A stretch of DNA of 37,198 bases from Paraburkholderia sp. BCC1886. GTDB taxonomy: Bacteria; Pseudomonadota; Gammaproteobacteria; Burkholderiales; Burkholderiaceae. The first letter of the stretch is position 1. The number at the start of each line of letters is the position of its first letter. The translations under genes were made by a program, and so were the position numbers. The DNA is taken from positions 1-37,198 of the forward strand of contig NZ_CAAJGK010000056.1 in assembly GCF_900996245.1 (NCBI RefSeq). Reading direction: 5' to 3'. Below the pieces are notes generated by a model. That model made no database searches and was not told the DNA's origin. It saw nothing but the letters and a program-made list of their open reading frames with translations. Of the stretch, positions 1 through 9,531 are shown in pieces.

Positions 1-1
1 G

Positions 2-3000
2 AGCGGGGTCGACGTCGTGAACACGGTGGGCGGCGACATCAATTCTTCGGCGACTACCGTCAATGCCGCGGGCACACTGATCAACGCTGGCCGGATCGAA
101 GGCGACACCGTCACGACGAACAGCGTGAGCCTTGCCAATACGGGCACGGTCATCGGCAACGACGTAACCGTGAATGCAGCCAACGTGCAGAACACAGGCG
201 CTGCTGCGGTGATCGCAGGCGCAAACAGCGTCCACCTCTACGCGCAGGACTCCGTCACCAACGCCGACGGCGCGCTGATCTACAGCGCCGGGAATCTGGA
301 AATCGCAAAGGACGGCACGCGCGACGCGTCGTGCCTGCTGGCTCACCAGACCGGCACGCTCACAAACCGCGCCGCAACCATCGAGGCAGAGGGCGATATC
401 GACATCGCGGCCCACGGGGTCAGCAATGTCCGCACTGGCATCCTCACCGGCGCAGGCGCACCGCAAACCACCACCACCACACTCACCACCTGGACCGCGG
501 GCATCCCGATTGGCGACGCGCTCGGCAGCCACTTCAGCCTCACCTTCCCGCAATGGACCTGGAAACAGGATCAGGCGCCGTACAAGGAAGAGATCGTGGA
601 CGATCTGCGGGCACCCGTCACCGTGACGGTCCCGAAGGCCCAGGTGACGAACCTGGATACGACCGCGAACACGCTGACGCTAACCCAGGGCATCACGGAG
701 CAGTTCTACGACAGCACCCACACGACGATGACGTGTGACGCCAACGGCCTGAACTGCAATCCCTTACCGGTCCTGCAGACGCGTCAGATCGGCACGAACC
801 CGGTGCAGTGGTACACGGACCTGACCGATAACGGCGACACCTACACGATCACCCTGTGGCCGGACTTCGATCCGGCGAAGAATATCCGCCCTGATGAGCT
901 GATCGTGAACCACAGCCTCGGCGATGATTCCCACGATTACAGCGAGGTCTCACGCACGCTCACGACGACGGCTTCGACCGACCGGCTCGTGGATGCGGGC
1001 CATGCAGCGACGATCCAGGCGCAGGGGGCGATCCGTATCAATGCGGATGGCGGCAGCATCGGCAACGAATCGTCGACGATCGCGGCCGGTGGCGATCTGG
1101 TGCGGCGCGCCGAAGGCGGAAGCGTCACCGATTCAGGGACGGTGCTGCAGCAGACCCTTACCCGGGAATCTGCGTCGACGTTCTACTGGCACCAGAAGAC
1201 CGGCGGTGACAGCGATACGCAGACGGTGCCGGACGGCATCACGCAATCGCGAACGACCGTGGATGCCCTCCCCGCGATCGCGAGCTCGAACCAGACCGTG
1301 CAGACCGACGCCCGGACGATCACGATCGGTTCGGTGGACCGTCAGGGGCAGACGGTAGCGGGTTCGGGGGTGACGGGTGGTAGTGGTGACGGGATGCAGG
1401 CCGGCACGCAGGCAGGGACCCTCAGCGGCGCGCCAGACCGGGCGCAGACGACCGGCATCGCGAACCTGACCCTCCCCACGAACGGGCTCTACACCTACAG
1501 CACTGCGCCCGAGGCGTCATACCTGGTCGTCACCGATCCGCGTTTCACGCAGTATTCGGGCTTTATCAGCAGCGATTACATGCTGGGTCAGCTGGGCATC
1601 GATCCGCAGAAGACGATCAAACGGCTGGGCGACGGCGTCTATGAGCAGATGCTGATCCGCAACCAGGTGACACAGCTGACCGGGCGCACCTTCCTCGACG
1701 GCTATTCCGACAGTCTGTCCGAATACACCGCGCTGATGAACAGCGGTGTCGCGTATGCGCAGGAGTTTGGGCTCGCGCCTGGCATCGCGTTAAGCGCGTC
1801 GCAGATGGCGCAGCTGACAACCGGCATGGTGTGGCTCGTCTCGCAGGATGTGACGCTGCCGGACGGCTCGCACCAGACGGTGCTGGTGCCGCAGGTGTAT
1901 CTCGCGAAGCCGGACACGGTCGACCTCACGCACAGCGGCGCGCTGGTAGCGGGGAACGCGGTGAACCTGAAGGCGACGGGTGACGTGAACAGCAGCGGTC
2001 ATGTCGTGAGCAGTCTGGCGACGACTGTCGTGGGGAACACTGTCGTGAACAGCGGAGTGATCGGCAGTGCGGGCACGACTGTCGTGGCGGCGGTTGAGGA
2101 TGTGCGTAACCTGAGTGGCCGCATCGGTGGCGGTGATGTCATCATGCAGGCCGGTCGTGATGTGGTCAACGGGACGTTGACGTACGGCGTGTCGAAGGCG
2201 TTCGGATCGGAAACTGTCACGGGCAGCATTACGGGCAGCATTACGGGCACCGGCATCGATGCGGTCGGGACGATCTCGGCGACGGGAAGCGCAACGATCC
2301 TCGCGGGTCGTGATGTCACCTTGACGGGCGCGACGATCCGGGCAGGCGGCGATGCAGTCATCGCAGCAGGGCGAGATATCAATGCCGGTACGGCAACGCT
2401 GGCCTCGACGCAGGACGTGCAGACGCGCAATGGAATGAACGGCAGTCACACGGCGATCACGCAGAATCTGGGTGGCGCGATCACGGCAGGTGGCGATCTG
2501 GCCACGCTGTCGGGGCGCGATACGACGCTCACGGGTGCGACCGTCACCGCTGGCGGCAATGCCGCGATGGTCGCGAGCGGTAACCTGACGGTCACAGCGA
2601 CGAAGGATACGCAGTCACACAACGAGCAGTCTCTGGGCGGCGAACTGTCGCATCACAGCAGTTCCAGCTACGACGAATCGGTGCGGGGGTCCACTATCAG
2701 TGCGGGCGGGAACATGACGCTCGCCGCGGGACAGGGTGGCAGCGGCACGCTGACGATCACCGGTTCGTCGGTTTCGGCAGGCGCGGGCGGCGTGGCACTC
2801 GTTTCAACGGGCGATATCACGCTCGGCAGCGTGAGCGAAGCGCACGATTCGCAGAGCTGGTCGCAGACCCGACATACGGGCTTCCTGTCGACGGAAACGA
2901 CGACCGGGACGAGCAGTTCGCATCAGGTGCTTGCAAATGGTTCGACGGTGTCAGGCGATACGGTCACCGGTGTGGCGGGGCATGACATGACGGTCAGCGG

Positions 3001-5662
3001 ATCGACGGTCGCCGCGACGCACGACGTGACGCTGGCGGCTGCTAACAACCTCGTCATCGACACGACGCAGGACACCAGCGACACCGGCCGCTTCCACCAG
3101 ACCATAAAAACCGGCCTCGGCAGTGCTGGCGGGGTGGGCGTGTTGTACGGCACGGTCGACACGAAGGATACGGCACACGACCGGACGGTGAGCAACACGG
3201 GCAGTCTTATTGGCAGCACGGACGGCAGCGTGAGTCTGACCGCCGGCGCGGACCTCCATGTGACAGGCAGCCATCTGATCGCCGCACAGAACGTCACAGG
3301 GACCGGTGCGAATGTGACGATCGACGCCGCCACCGACACCGCCCATCACGACGAGACGCACGAAGTGAGCCGGAACGGCTTCACGCTGGCGGTCAGGGCG
3401 CCGGTGCTCGATGCGGTCTCGAATGCGGTCGACCAGACGCATGCGGCGAGCCACAGTCAGGATGACCGTGCAGCGGCGCTGCACGGCATGGCGGCCGCGA
3501 GCGGTGTGTATGACGCCTACGGTGCAGCCGGGCCCGCATTGAACGACCTCACCAGCGGCAACAGGCCCGAAGGCAAGCTCGAACTGAGCTACGGCAGCAG
3601 CCACAGCCGCGACACGTTCACCGAAGACTCGACGACGAATCGCGGGTCGGGCGTGAGCGCAGGAGGCACCGCTGCGTTCGTGGCGACCGGAAACGATACG
3701 GCGGCTAGCGGCAACGTCACGATTGCGGGCGCTAATGTGCATGCCACCGATGTCATTCTCGCCGCGAAGAATCAGGTCAACCTCATCCACACCACCGATA
3801 CTGACTCGACCCGCAGCACCAGTGAGTTCGGCAGCGCGAGTGTCGGCGTGTCGTATGGCACGCAGGGTTTCGGTGTGTCGGCGTCGATGGCGAAAGCGCA
3901 CGGCAACGCCAGCAGTGATGCGGCGATGCAGAACAGCACGCAGGTGACGGCGACGAACACGGCGACGATCGTCTCGGGCGGCGATACGAACATCATCGGC
4001 GCGACTGTGAATGCCCGTCAGGTAACAGCCGATATCGGCGGTAACCTCAACATCGCGAGCGTGCAGGACACGATGTCGGGCGCCGCGCATCACGAGAGCA
4101 CGGGCGGCGGATTTGCGATCAGTCAGGGTGGCGGCAGTGCGAGCTTCAGTCACACAAATGCCAATGCAACCGGCAGCTATGCAGCAGTCACCGGGCAGGC
4201 CGGCATCCAGGCGGGTGACGGTGGCTTCGATATCAGCGTGAAAGGCAATACCGACCTCACAGGGGCAACCATTGCCAGTATGGCCACCGCGGACAAGAAC
4301 AGCCTGACGACCGGCACGCTGACCTACTCCAATATCGCGAACAGTTCGAACTACGATACGAAAAGCAACGCGATCTCGGCCGGGGCTTCAATGGGCTTGC
4401 CGGACAAGGTGGTGGGACCGGCCTCGGTGCCGAACTCGGGCGGTATCACGCGTGCCCTAAGCCAGCACGACAGTGGCAGTGACAGCGCGACAACACGCAG
4501 CGGCGTCAGCGGCGGCGCGATCAATATTACTGACGCAGACCATCAGACGCAGGACGTGGCGAGCCTGAAGCGCGACACCGCGGACACGAATGGAATGGTC
4601 ACGAAAGCGCCGGACCTGAACAACCTGCTGGACAGGCAGGCCGACATGATGGGTGCGGCGAGCGCAGCCGTTCAGGCAGTGGCGACGCAGATCGGCAACT
4701 ATGCGGACCGGCGTCTGCAGGAGGCGCGGGATGCGGGAGATCAGGCGGGCATTGCGGCGTGGAAGGACGGCGGCCCGAATCGGGCGATGATGCAGGGAGC
4801 GGGTGCGGCGCTGGTGACAGGGCTCGGTGGTGGTAATGCGGTTGCGGGTGCAACCGGAGCGGGTATCGCTTCAATCGCCGCGGGTAAGCTGAACGAACTG
4901 AGCAGAGCAATTGCCGGCTCGAACCCGACCGGCAACGCCGATATGAACAAGGCGCTGGGCAACATCGTTGCGAACGCGATTGCGACGGGTGCGGGTGTGG
5001 CAGTGGGCGGCGATGCGGGCGCGTTCTCGGGATCGAGCGTCGATCTCTACAACAGATCCGCTCATGATGGATCTGTGCCAAAGGATCTGGTGTTGCAGGC
5101 GTGCGGTGCTGGCGCACAGTGCAGTGAGGCGGTATTGCAGGCCGCGTTTCAGGCGCAGAGTGGGAATGCGGATGCGGCTTTGGCGAACATGCAGACAGCG
5201 GCGGCGTATGGAGCGCCAGCTGCCGCGCTGGCATTGATCGGGCCGGAAGCGCTGGCTGCTGCTGCACTGGCTGGTGGATTTGATTATGAAGGAGATGCTG
5301 TCAGTTACGCGATGGGCCTGTCGAAGGACAAGCCGGACTTCACGAAGTCATACACCACGGGCATGATAAATGGCGCCCTCTATCCATTTGCCATTGCAGA
5401 CACTGTGATTATCGGCATGGGAGCGGCCGGAAAGATTGCGGCCAATGGCTACAATGCCGTCGTGGCAGGAACTGGCGCGTTTGGTTCGGCAGCGGTTACT
5501 CACCAAGCCAGTCCGGATGACTCTGGCGGATTTGCTGCTGGTTCTGCTGCTGCGGGTGGGATGACGAAGCTTCTGTTTCCCGGCACTTTGGGTAACTTAC
5601 TCAATAATGTGATTCAAGGTTTGAGTGGGCCATTCCAGAACGCTATTACCCAACATAAATGA
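2..5662 (+). CDS. cdiA: CdiA-type contact-dependent inhibition exoprotein, 5' end outside window
   Basis: The reading frame is open from the window edge, so only the C-terminal ~1,886 residues are seen; the GTG at 17 is not a credible start. In this family the protein is secreted by the CdiB partner, forms a long surface filament and delivers its C-terminal toxin into neighbouring cells. Seen here (residues counted from base 17): a conserved mid-protein block containing YLVVTDPRF and SSDYMLGQLG near residues 505-530, many degenerate haemagglutinin repeats (GGDL/AGRD/TGAT patterns, about 640-1500), then the pre-toxin region ending in DLYN at 1676-1679. This matches the (E/Q)LYN boundary known for Burkholderia CdiA. 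The ~200-residue tip after it has hydrophobic Ala/Gly-rich stretches (about 1735-1760 and 1790-1820) and no nuclease motif I recognise, so a membrane-acting toxin is inferred. The stop overlaps the next start (ATGA). No cdiB follows, so it is upstream or missing. Confidence 0.93.
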   Translation, partial: SGVDVVNTVGGDINSSATTVNAAGTLINAGRIEGDTVTTNSVSLANTGTVIGNDVTVNAANVQNTGAAAVIAGANSVHLYAQDSVTNADGALIYSAGNLEIAKDGTRDASCLLAHQTGTLTNRAATIEAEGDIDIAAHGVSNVRTGILTGAGAPQTTTTTLTTWTAGIPIGDALGSHFSLTFPQWTWKQDQAPYKEEIVDDLRAPVTVTVPKAQVTNLDTTANTLTLTQGITEQFYDSTHTTMTCDANGLNCNPLPVLQTRQIGTNPVQWYTDLTDNGDTYTITLWPDFDPAKNIRPDELIVNHSLGDDSHDYSEVSRTLTTTASTDRLVDAGHAATIQAQGAIRINADGGSIGNESSTIAAGGDLVRRAEGGSVTDSGTVLQQTLTRESASTFYWHQKTGGDSDTQTVPDGITQSRTTVDALPAIASSNQTVQTDARTITIGSVDRQGQTVAGSGVTGGSGDGMQAGTQAGTLSGAPDRAQTTGIANLTLPTNGLYTYSTAPEASYLVVTDPRFTQYSGFISSDYMLGQLGIDPQKTIKRLGDGVYEQMLIRNQVTQLTGRTFLDGYSDSLSEYTALMNSGVAYAQEFGLAPGIALSASQMAQLTTGMVWLVSQDVTLPDGSHQTVLVPQVYLAKPDTVDLTHSGALVAGNAVNLKATGDVNSSGHVVSSLATTVVGNTVVNSGVIGSAGTTVVAAVEDVRNLSGRIGGGDVIMQAGRDVVNGTLTYGVSKAFGSETVTGSITGSITGTGIDAVGTISATGSATILAGRDVTLTGATIRAGGDAVIAAGRDINAGTATLASTQDVQTRNGMNGSHTAITQNLGGAITAGGDLATLSGRDTTLTGATVTAGGNAAMVASGNLTVTATKDTQSHNEQSLGGELSHHSSSSYDESVRGSTISAGGNMTLAAGQGGSGTLTITGSSVSAGAGGVALVSTGDITLGSVSEAHDSQSWSQTRHTGFLSTETTTGTSSSHQVLANGSTVSGDTVTGVAGHDMTVSGSTVAATHDVTLAAANNLVIDTTQDTSDTGRFHQTIKTGLGSAGGVGVLYGTVDTKDTAHDRTVSNTGSLIGSTDGSVSLTAGADLHVTGSHLIAAQNVTGTGANVTIDAATDTAHHDETHEVSRNGFTLAVRAPVLDAVSNAVDQTHAASHSQDDRAAALHGMAAASGVYDAYGAAGPALNDLTSGNRPEGKLELSYGSSHSRDTFTEDSTTNRGSGVSAGGTAAFVATGNDTAASGNVTIAGANVHATDVILAAKNQVNLIHTTDTDSTRSTSEFGSASVGVSYGTQGFGVSASMAKAHGNASSDAAMQNSTQVTATNTATIVSGGDTNIIGATVNARQVTADIGGNLNIASVQDTMSGAAHHESTGGGFAISQGGGSASFSHTNANATGSYAAVTGQAGIQAGDGGFDISVKGNTDLTGATIASMATADKNSLTTGTLTYSNIANSSNYDTKSNAISAGASMGLPDKVVGPASVPNSGGITRALSQHDSGSDSATTRSGVSGGAINITDADHQTQDVASLKRDTADTNGMVTKAPDLNNLLDRQADMMGAASAAVQAVATQIGNYADRRLQEARDAGDQAGIAAWKDGGPNRAMMQGAGAALVTGLGGGNAVAGATGAGIASIAAGKLNELSRAIAGSNPTGNADMNKALGNIVANAIATGAGVAVGGDAGAFSGSSVDLYNRSAHDGSVPKDLVLQACGAGAQCSEAVLQAAFQAQSGNADAALANMQTAAAYGAPAAALALIGPEALAAAALAGGFDYEGDAVSYAMGLSKDKPDFTKSYTTGMINGALYPFAIADTVIIGMGAAGKIAANGYNAVVAGTGAFGSAAVTHQASPDDSGGFAAGSAAAGGMTKLLFPGTLGNLLNNVIQGLSGPFQNAITQHK

Positions 5663-5892
5663 CACGGTCTAAAGATGCGCAAGCCAAGCTTCGCGCGCTC
5701 ATGAAACGAGCCTTAATAGCCTACTCTGGTGCGGTAGGGATTGTAGGTTTTGCGCTTGCTATTTCGGTTGGGCATGGTGCAGGCCTGAAACCTCTTCTGA
5801 TACTGATGCCGCTGTTCGCTATTCTGTTTGGGGGCGTCACGTATCAACTCGTCAAGGAGTTGCGTGAGCTAAAGAAGAACAAAGACGAATAA
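5659..5892 (+). CDS. cdiI: Candidate CdiI immunity protein, two membrane segments
   Basis: A 77-residue protein translationally coupled to cdiA through an ATGA overlap, the expected position for the immunity gene. It has a basic N-terminus (residues 1-18), hydrophobic helices at about 19-38 and 44-63, and a charged Lys/Glu-rich tail. Integral-membrane immunity proteins are known to go with CDI and colicin toxins that act on the inner membrane, which fits the hydrophobic tip of the preceding CdiA. I recognise no specific immunity family. The pairing with the toxin is inferred from position only. The gene is followed after about 10 bases by a palindromic terminator now broken by an IS element. 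Confidence 0.7.
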   Translation: MTRSKDAQAKLRALMKRALIAYSGAVGIVGFALAISVGHGAGLKPLLILMPLFAILFGGVTYQLVKELRELKKNKDE

Positions 5893-5913
5893 CAACAAAC
5901 CCGGCGCTGGCCG

Positions 5914-7344
5914 CAATGCCGTTCAGTTAAGGTCTCTTTTTAGGACCCGGACGGTGTAACGAAAACGGTCGCGATTTGACAGCCCGAGCGCAACTGCGCC
6001 CGGGCCGTTATTCATTGAGAAGCTTTGTGAGCCGCTCGCGCAGGCGCTTAAGCAGCGCGGGCAGTTTGCCGTAAGAGCGCGTTACGGCGGCCCACGTCAT
6101 TTCGTACTGAACGGTGTGGAATGCGCGGATGAAGCTCAACTCATTGGGGGCACGGCCGGCCGCCAAGGCGGCTTTGGTCATCTCCAGGCGTATCAGCTTG
6201 TAGGCGATCAGTGCGCCCCAGAATTCTTGGTAGACGCCTTACACGGTCTGGCTGCGAAGGGTCAGCTCCATACCCAGCATCGACTGATTGAACTCGTGGT
6301 AGCTGGTCTCGATCTGCCAGCGGCGCTCGTAGCACGCCACAATGTCGGCAGCCTTGAAGCGTCTTCGATCAGTCAGCGACGTCAGCAGCGTGCGTTGCCG
6401 CCCACTTCCATCCACGGCGAGCACGGCGCGCGCCTGCCAGGATTCGGGCAAATCCGGGCACTTTGCGCGGGCCTGCGGTGAGACGCGCATACGTACGATC
6501 TGGTCACCGTGCCCCCCGCTCACGACCTCGCAGCGCAAATTGGATTTGGCTGGAATGATGTAATGCCGGTTCTGGCCGTGCCAGACCAGATTGCACAGCA
6601 GTTGGGCCGACATGAACCCGCGGTCGAAGACGGTGATGGAATTGGCCGGCACACGGGCAATGAGCTCGCGCGCCGAGACCATTTCGTTGATGTCGTAAGG
6701 CCCGAACACTGCATCGCGCACCAGATGCGTGGCAAGCGCGGTGAGGGTCACCGCACGCAGTTGCGCATAGCTGCCGATGCGGCCATTAACGGCGGCAGAG
6801 GAGCCGAAATGCTTGCGATTGGCAGCACTGTCGGCGGTGCGCAGCGTGGTGCCATCCATCGCGAACAGCGAGAATCCCTTGAAGAGATAGTGGTCCTGAT
6901 CCTGCGCGATCCAGTTTCTGGCTGATTCTTGAAACAGCCACGCCAGTGGCGCCGCGCCCACGCGCTGCCGTGCCTGGGTGATGGCGCTTTTACTGACAAA
7001 CGATGCGTCGGCCACAGGTAATGCAAGGTCCAGTTCATCGACGACCTCGCTGATCGATTGGTGCCGGTACAGCGCGAGCGCAATCACAAGCCAGACGACC
7101 TGCTGCGCGGGAAGCCGGCGACGACGAACGCTGGCAGTCCCACTCGCCTGCACCGCAGACTCGATCCATACGTACGGCAGATGCTCACCCAGCCGTCCCC
7201 ATTCGAGCGGCGGCTGTGAGTCAACAAGGAGGCGCAGATCATCAACCAGCATGGCGATGCAAGTTAACACCGCCACGACCGGTTTACAACTACTTTGCGC
7301 AACCAATAAAAAATGCCGTTCAGTTGCTTGACTGAACGGCATTA
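5914..7344 (-). mobile_element. IS4-family insertion sequence with 12-bp target duplication
   Basis: Ends are near-perfect terminal inverted repeats: AATGCCGTTCAGTTAA at 5915-5930 and its complement with one mismatch at 7328-7343. The outermost bases are 5914 and 7344, and the ends resemble those of E. coli IS4 as I recall them. The element is flanked by a perfect 12-bp direct repeat, CGGCGCTGGCCG (5902-5913 and 7345-7356), a target duplication in the size range typical of IS4 relatives. Total length is about 1,431 bp. The right end also forms an inner hairpin (about 7315-7342) that overlaps the nominal transposase start. The perfect duplication suggests fairly recent insertion. Confidence 0.9.
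6008..7342 (-). pseudogene. IS4-family transposase with in-frame nonsense codon
   Basis: On the minus strand the frame runs from near the right IS end to an in-frame TAA at 6239-6241. The same frame then continues with family-typical sequence (GVYQEFWGALIAYKLIRLE, ending KLLNE) to a proper stop at 6008-6010. A single G-to-T change in a GAA codon would explain the stop, removing about 76 C-terminal residues. DDE residues are visible: Asp in AMDGTTLR, Asp in VFDRGF and Glu in YERRWQIE. In the Y-(2)-R-(3)-E-(6)-K signature the final Lys position reads Asn (HEFNQ). The first ATG lies within the terminal repeat, so the true start may be an internal Met such as the one before LVDDLRLL. Probably inactive in cis. 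Confidence 0.85.
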
Positions 7345-7377
7345 CGGCGCTGGCCGGGTTTGTTGTTTGTGAGTTGT

Positions 7378-7629
7378 TCAGTTGCGTTTGCGGCGTCTTT
7401 GCAGCATGGCTTCGACCTCGGGCCCGGTCATGTATCTGCCGGCGACCCTGTAGTCATAGTCCGGGGTAATGGTGATGCGGCCGCTCCGGTGATCGACGCT
7501 GAACATGACTTGCTCGCCGGGCAGGAAACCTGCGCGTTCGAGCAGATCATCGGCGATCTGCATCCAGGGAATACGAATTGCCGTCTCCCTTCGGGAGCCG
7601 TCAAACCAGGCGGGACGAAGTTGCCTCAT
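7378..7629 (-). CDS. symE: SymE-family (AbrB-fold, toxin-like) small protein
   Basis: An 83-residue minus-strand product, convergent with the cdi units, from the ATG at 7629. The frame is open further upstream to 7785 but shows no family likeness there. The core IRIPWMQIADDLLERAGF, then LPGEQVMF and RITITPD, is the SymE_toxin pattern: an IPW-x-WLxxAGF-like segment, then a strand ending in L(V)ITP. E. coli SymE is an SOS-induced protein first described as a type I toxin; relatives are common beside Burkholderia and Photorhabdus toxin arrays. No antisense SymR-like RNA can be demonstrated. I see no good Shine-Dalgarno site, so the start is uncertain. Two decayed copies follow the next palindromes (10201-10277, 11044-11082). 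Confidence 0.75.
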   Translation of the reverse strand: MRQLRPAWFDGSRRETAIRIPWMQIADDLLERAGFLPGEQVMFSVDHRSGRITITPDYDYRVAGRYMTGPEVEAMLQRRRKRN

Positions 7630-7637
7630 GATGCGAT

Positions 7638-9185
7638 GTGCTTGACATGGACGGAATGCGTCCTCTGGCAGACTCGCGCCTTCTGACCAAAACCCGCGTC
7701 GGGGCAAAAATCTGTCGTGAAGAACTGCATCCGGGAAATTGCTGCGCTCAAAGCCGCGTCGCGTCTGACGTTGCCGGATCGACAACGGCGGGCGGGTTGG
7801 GTGTGCGTATTCACGGCAATACGGAGGACCTTTTGGGCGCCGTAATCGCGGGCGATGCCGATCCGTTAAAGAACCATCTGTCGACAGGCACCCTGAGCTT
7901 CAGCGATATCCAGAACCAGTCCAGCTACGACGCGCATTCCGGCGGCTTCAGCGCAGGCGCATCGACCGATGACGGCGGCGCGAACTACAGCACCCATGGC
8001 AACACGTCGGGCAGGAACACTGGCGGCGGTTCGCCGATGCCCAGTCAGGACAATCACGGGAGCGATGGCGCCATCACACATAGCGGTATCAGCGCAGGCA
8101 CGATCAGCGTCACCGATCCGGCGATTCAATTACAGGACATTGCAAGTCTGAACCGTGACACGTCGAACACGAACGGCACGATCGCAAGACTGCCCCACGT
8201 GAACCGCCTGCTCGATCAACAGGCCGACAGGATGTCAGCTTCAGGCGCTGCAGGTGAAGCAGTCTCCCGACGCATTGGCGACTACGCCGACGAGCAGACA
8301 AGAGCAACGGGCAATCCGGAGTGGGATGAGGGTGGGACGAACAGAACAGCGCTGCATATTGCGGGCGGTGCATTGATCGCCGGTCTGGGTGGCGGCAGCA
8401 TCGGAAGCGCGGCACAAGGCGCGGCGGGTGCGGGTATCGCAGCGTGGGCGGCGGGCGATCTGAACCGTCTGGCCAACGCCACACGGAACTCACTGGGCGG
8501 TGGCGATGCGGCGCTCGCAGTAGGTAACGTGCTGTCCAATGTCGTGGCTGGTGCAGGCGGGTTCCTGATCGGCGGCCCGACGGGCGCGTTCACAGCGAGC
8601 AATACGGATCTCTACAATCGAAGCACAGGTAACGGGGACGGCCAGGGCAGCACGTCGAATTCGGCGCTTGGCTGGATTGGCGATCAACTCGCGAGCGCGG
8701 GACGTGGCGCGGAGAACCTGGCGAACCAGTTCGCGGCGTTGGTGAATGTGAACGGCCCGCAGGGGCCGTATGTTGATCCAGGCGATCTGAATGGGCCAAG
8801 TGGCAACTCGAAGCCACCGGCGGCCGGTGGTTTGGCAGCGCTTGTTCCGGTATGTGCCGTGCCGCCGTTGTGTGCTGCCGTGCCGGTTGTAACGCCGGGA
8901 ACGTCATGGTACGTGCCGAGTAATGCTATCTTCAATAGCGAGAATAGCGACGGGGGTGATGCTCGTCAGGCTAATCCGTCAAAAGCTGACAGTCCCGTTT
9001 GGCACGGTCTTGACAGTGCTGGAAACGGTGTGAAGACAGACGGAAAGCTGTTTTATGAATGGGACTACACGCATAACGACATTGAGGTTTACAACAAACA
9101 TGGTGTGCATTTGGGTTCAATGGACCCAGTGTCGGGTGATATGTACAAAGATGCCGTTCCTGGTCGAAAACTGAATAGCCGTTAA
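7638..9185 (+). CDS. Orphan cdiA 3' module with colicin-E3-type rRNase tip
   Basis: The frame is open from 7638, but recognisable CdiA sequence begins only near 7791 (IHGNTEDLLGAVIAG, then TGTLSFSDIQNQSSYD), so this is a displaced 3' end without a proper start or secretion signal. It parallels the last ~270 pre-toxin residues of the full cdiA, through DLYN at 8607-8618 (residues 324-327). A second linker ends in VPSNAIFN (426-433). The last 46 residues match colicin E3: KLFYEWDYTHNDIEVY, HLGSMDP and VPGRK. E3 catalytic positions are retained: Asp476, His479, Asp481 (Glu515 in E3), Glu483 and Arg510. E3 cleaves 16S rRNA in the decoding site. Such orphan tips are known to be silent spares that can recombine onto cdiA. 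The immunity candidate starts 5 bases after the stop. Confidence 0.85.
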   Translation: MLDMDGMRPLADSRLLTKTRVGAKICREELHPGNCCAQSRVASDVAGSTTAGGLGVRIHGNTEDLLGAVIAGDADPLKNHLSTGTLSFSDIQNQSSYDAHSGGFSAGASTDDGGANYSTHGNTSGRNTGGGSPMPSQDNHGSDGAITHSGISAGTISVTDPAIQLQDIASLNRDTSNTNGTIARLPHVNRLLDQQADRMSASGAAGEAVSRRIGDYADEQTRATGNPEWDEGGTNRTALHIAGGALIAGLGGGSIGSAAQGAAGAGIAAWAAGDLNRLANATRNSLGGGDAALAVGNVLSNVVAGAGGFLIGGPTGAFTASNTDLYNRSTGNGDGQGSTSNSALGWIGDQLASAGRGAENLANQFAALVNVNGPQGPYVDPGDLNGPSGNSKPPAAGGLAALVPVCAVPPLCAAVPVVTPGTSWYVPSNAIFNSENSDGGDARQANPSKADSPVWHGLDSAGNGVKTDGKLFYEWDYTHNDIEVYNKHGVHLGSMDPVSGDMYKDAVPGRKLNSR

Positions 9186-9189
9186 AGCC

Positions 9190-9510
9190 ATGGAAAAACA
9201 CAATGTATTGCAAGACCTTATTGAAGGTCAGATCACAGATGAGCAGGCCGAAGACATTCTCAGTGAAATCCTGACAGATATGAGCAGGATTGTTCCTGTG
9301 CATGAGGCTTTAGGTATGTCTCGACAAGAGTGGACTGCATATGCACATGGTGTTGAGTTCCAGGAAATCGCAAATTGGCGTGCTCATGGATGGCCAAATC
9401 AGTGCTTCGTCTGCGGACAGCCGATTGTTGTGAAAGATTTCGGTTGGTTAGCACGCAAGCATGAAGGCCGAATGCAATTGAAGCACGTTGTTTGCCCTGA
9501 AGCGGGCTAA
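9190..9510 (+). CDS. Candidate immunity protein for the E3-type toxin, cysteine-containing
   Basis: A 106-residue soluble, acidic-N-terminal protein directly after the rRNase module. It does not look like Im3, the ~84-residue all-beta immunity protein of colicin E3. Instead it has an N-terminal helical half (QDLIEGQITDEQAEDIL), a central block LGMSRQEWTAYAHGVEFQEIA then WRAHGWP, and a C-terminal CFVCG plus a distal Cys that could form a small metal site. I recognise no named family, though the EWTAYAHG block reminds me of small proteins in other toxin loci. Assignment as immunity rests on position and spacing. Confidence 0.65.
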   Translation: MEKHNVLQDLIEGQITDEQAEDILSEILTDMSRIVPVHEALGMSRQEWTAYAHGVEFQEIANWRAHGWPNQCFVCGQPIVVKDFGWLARKHEGRMQLKHVVCPEAG

Positions 9511-9531
9511 TTCACCACAACGCATACTGCT

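Larger units (their letters stand above)
5891..7367 (+). terminator. Palindromic terminator of the first cdi unit, split by an IS
   Basis: The left arm (5891-5905) and right arm (7353-7367) are reverse complements of 15 bases. They rejoin into one long hairpin with a T-rich 3' arm if the IS at 5914-7344 and one copy of its 12-bp duplication are removed. The same kind of palindrome follows later units at 10165-10200 and 11001-11029, so this was very probably the transcription end of cdiA-cdiI. It is now interrupted, so read-through into the IS is possible. Confidence 0.65.

Noticed and set aside
2951..4153. 400-codon open frame on the minus strand inside cdiA
   Set aside because: Arg/His/Ala-rich composition and no likeness to any family; a GC-driven shadow of the real gene.
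2000..4600. Repetitive short motifs that could suggest tandem DNA repeats or a CRISPR-like array
   Set aside because: They are degenerate coding repeats of the CdiA haemagglutinin region with no constant spacer length.
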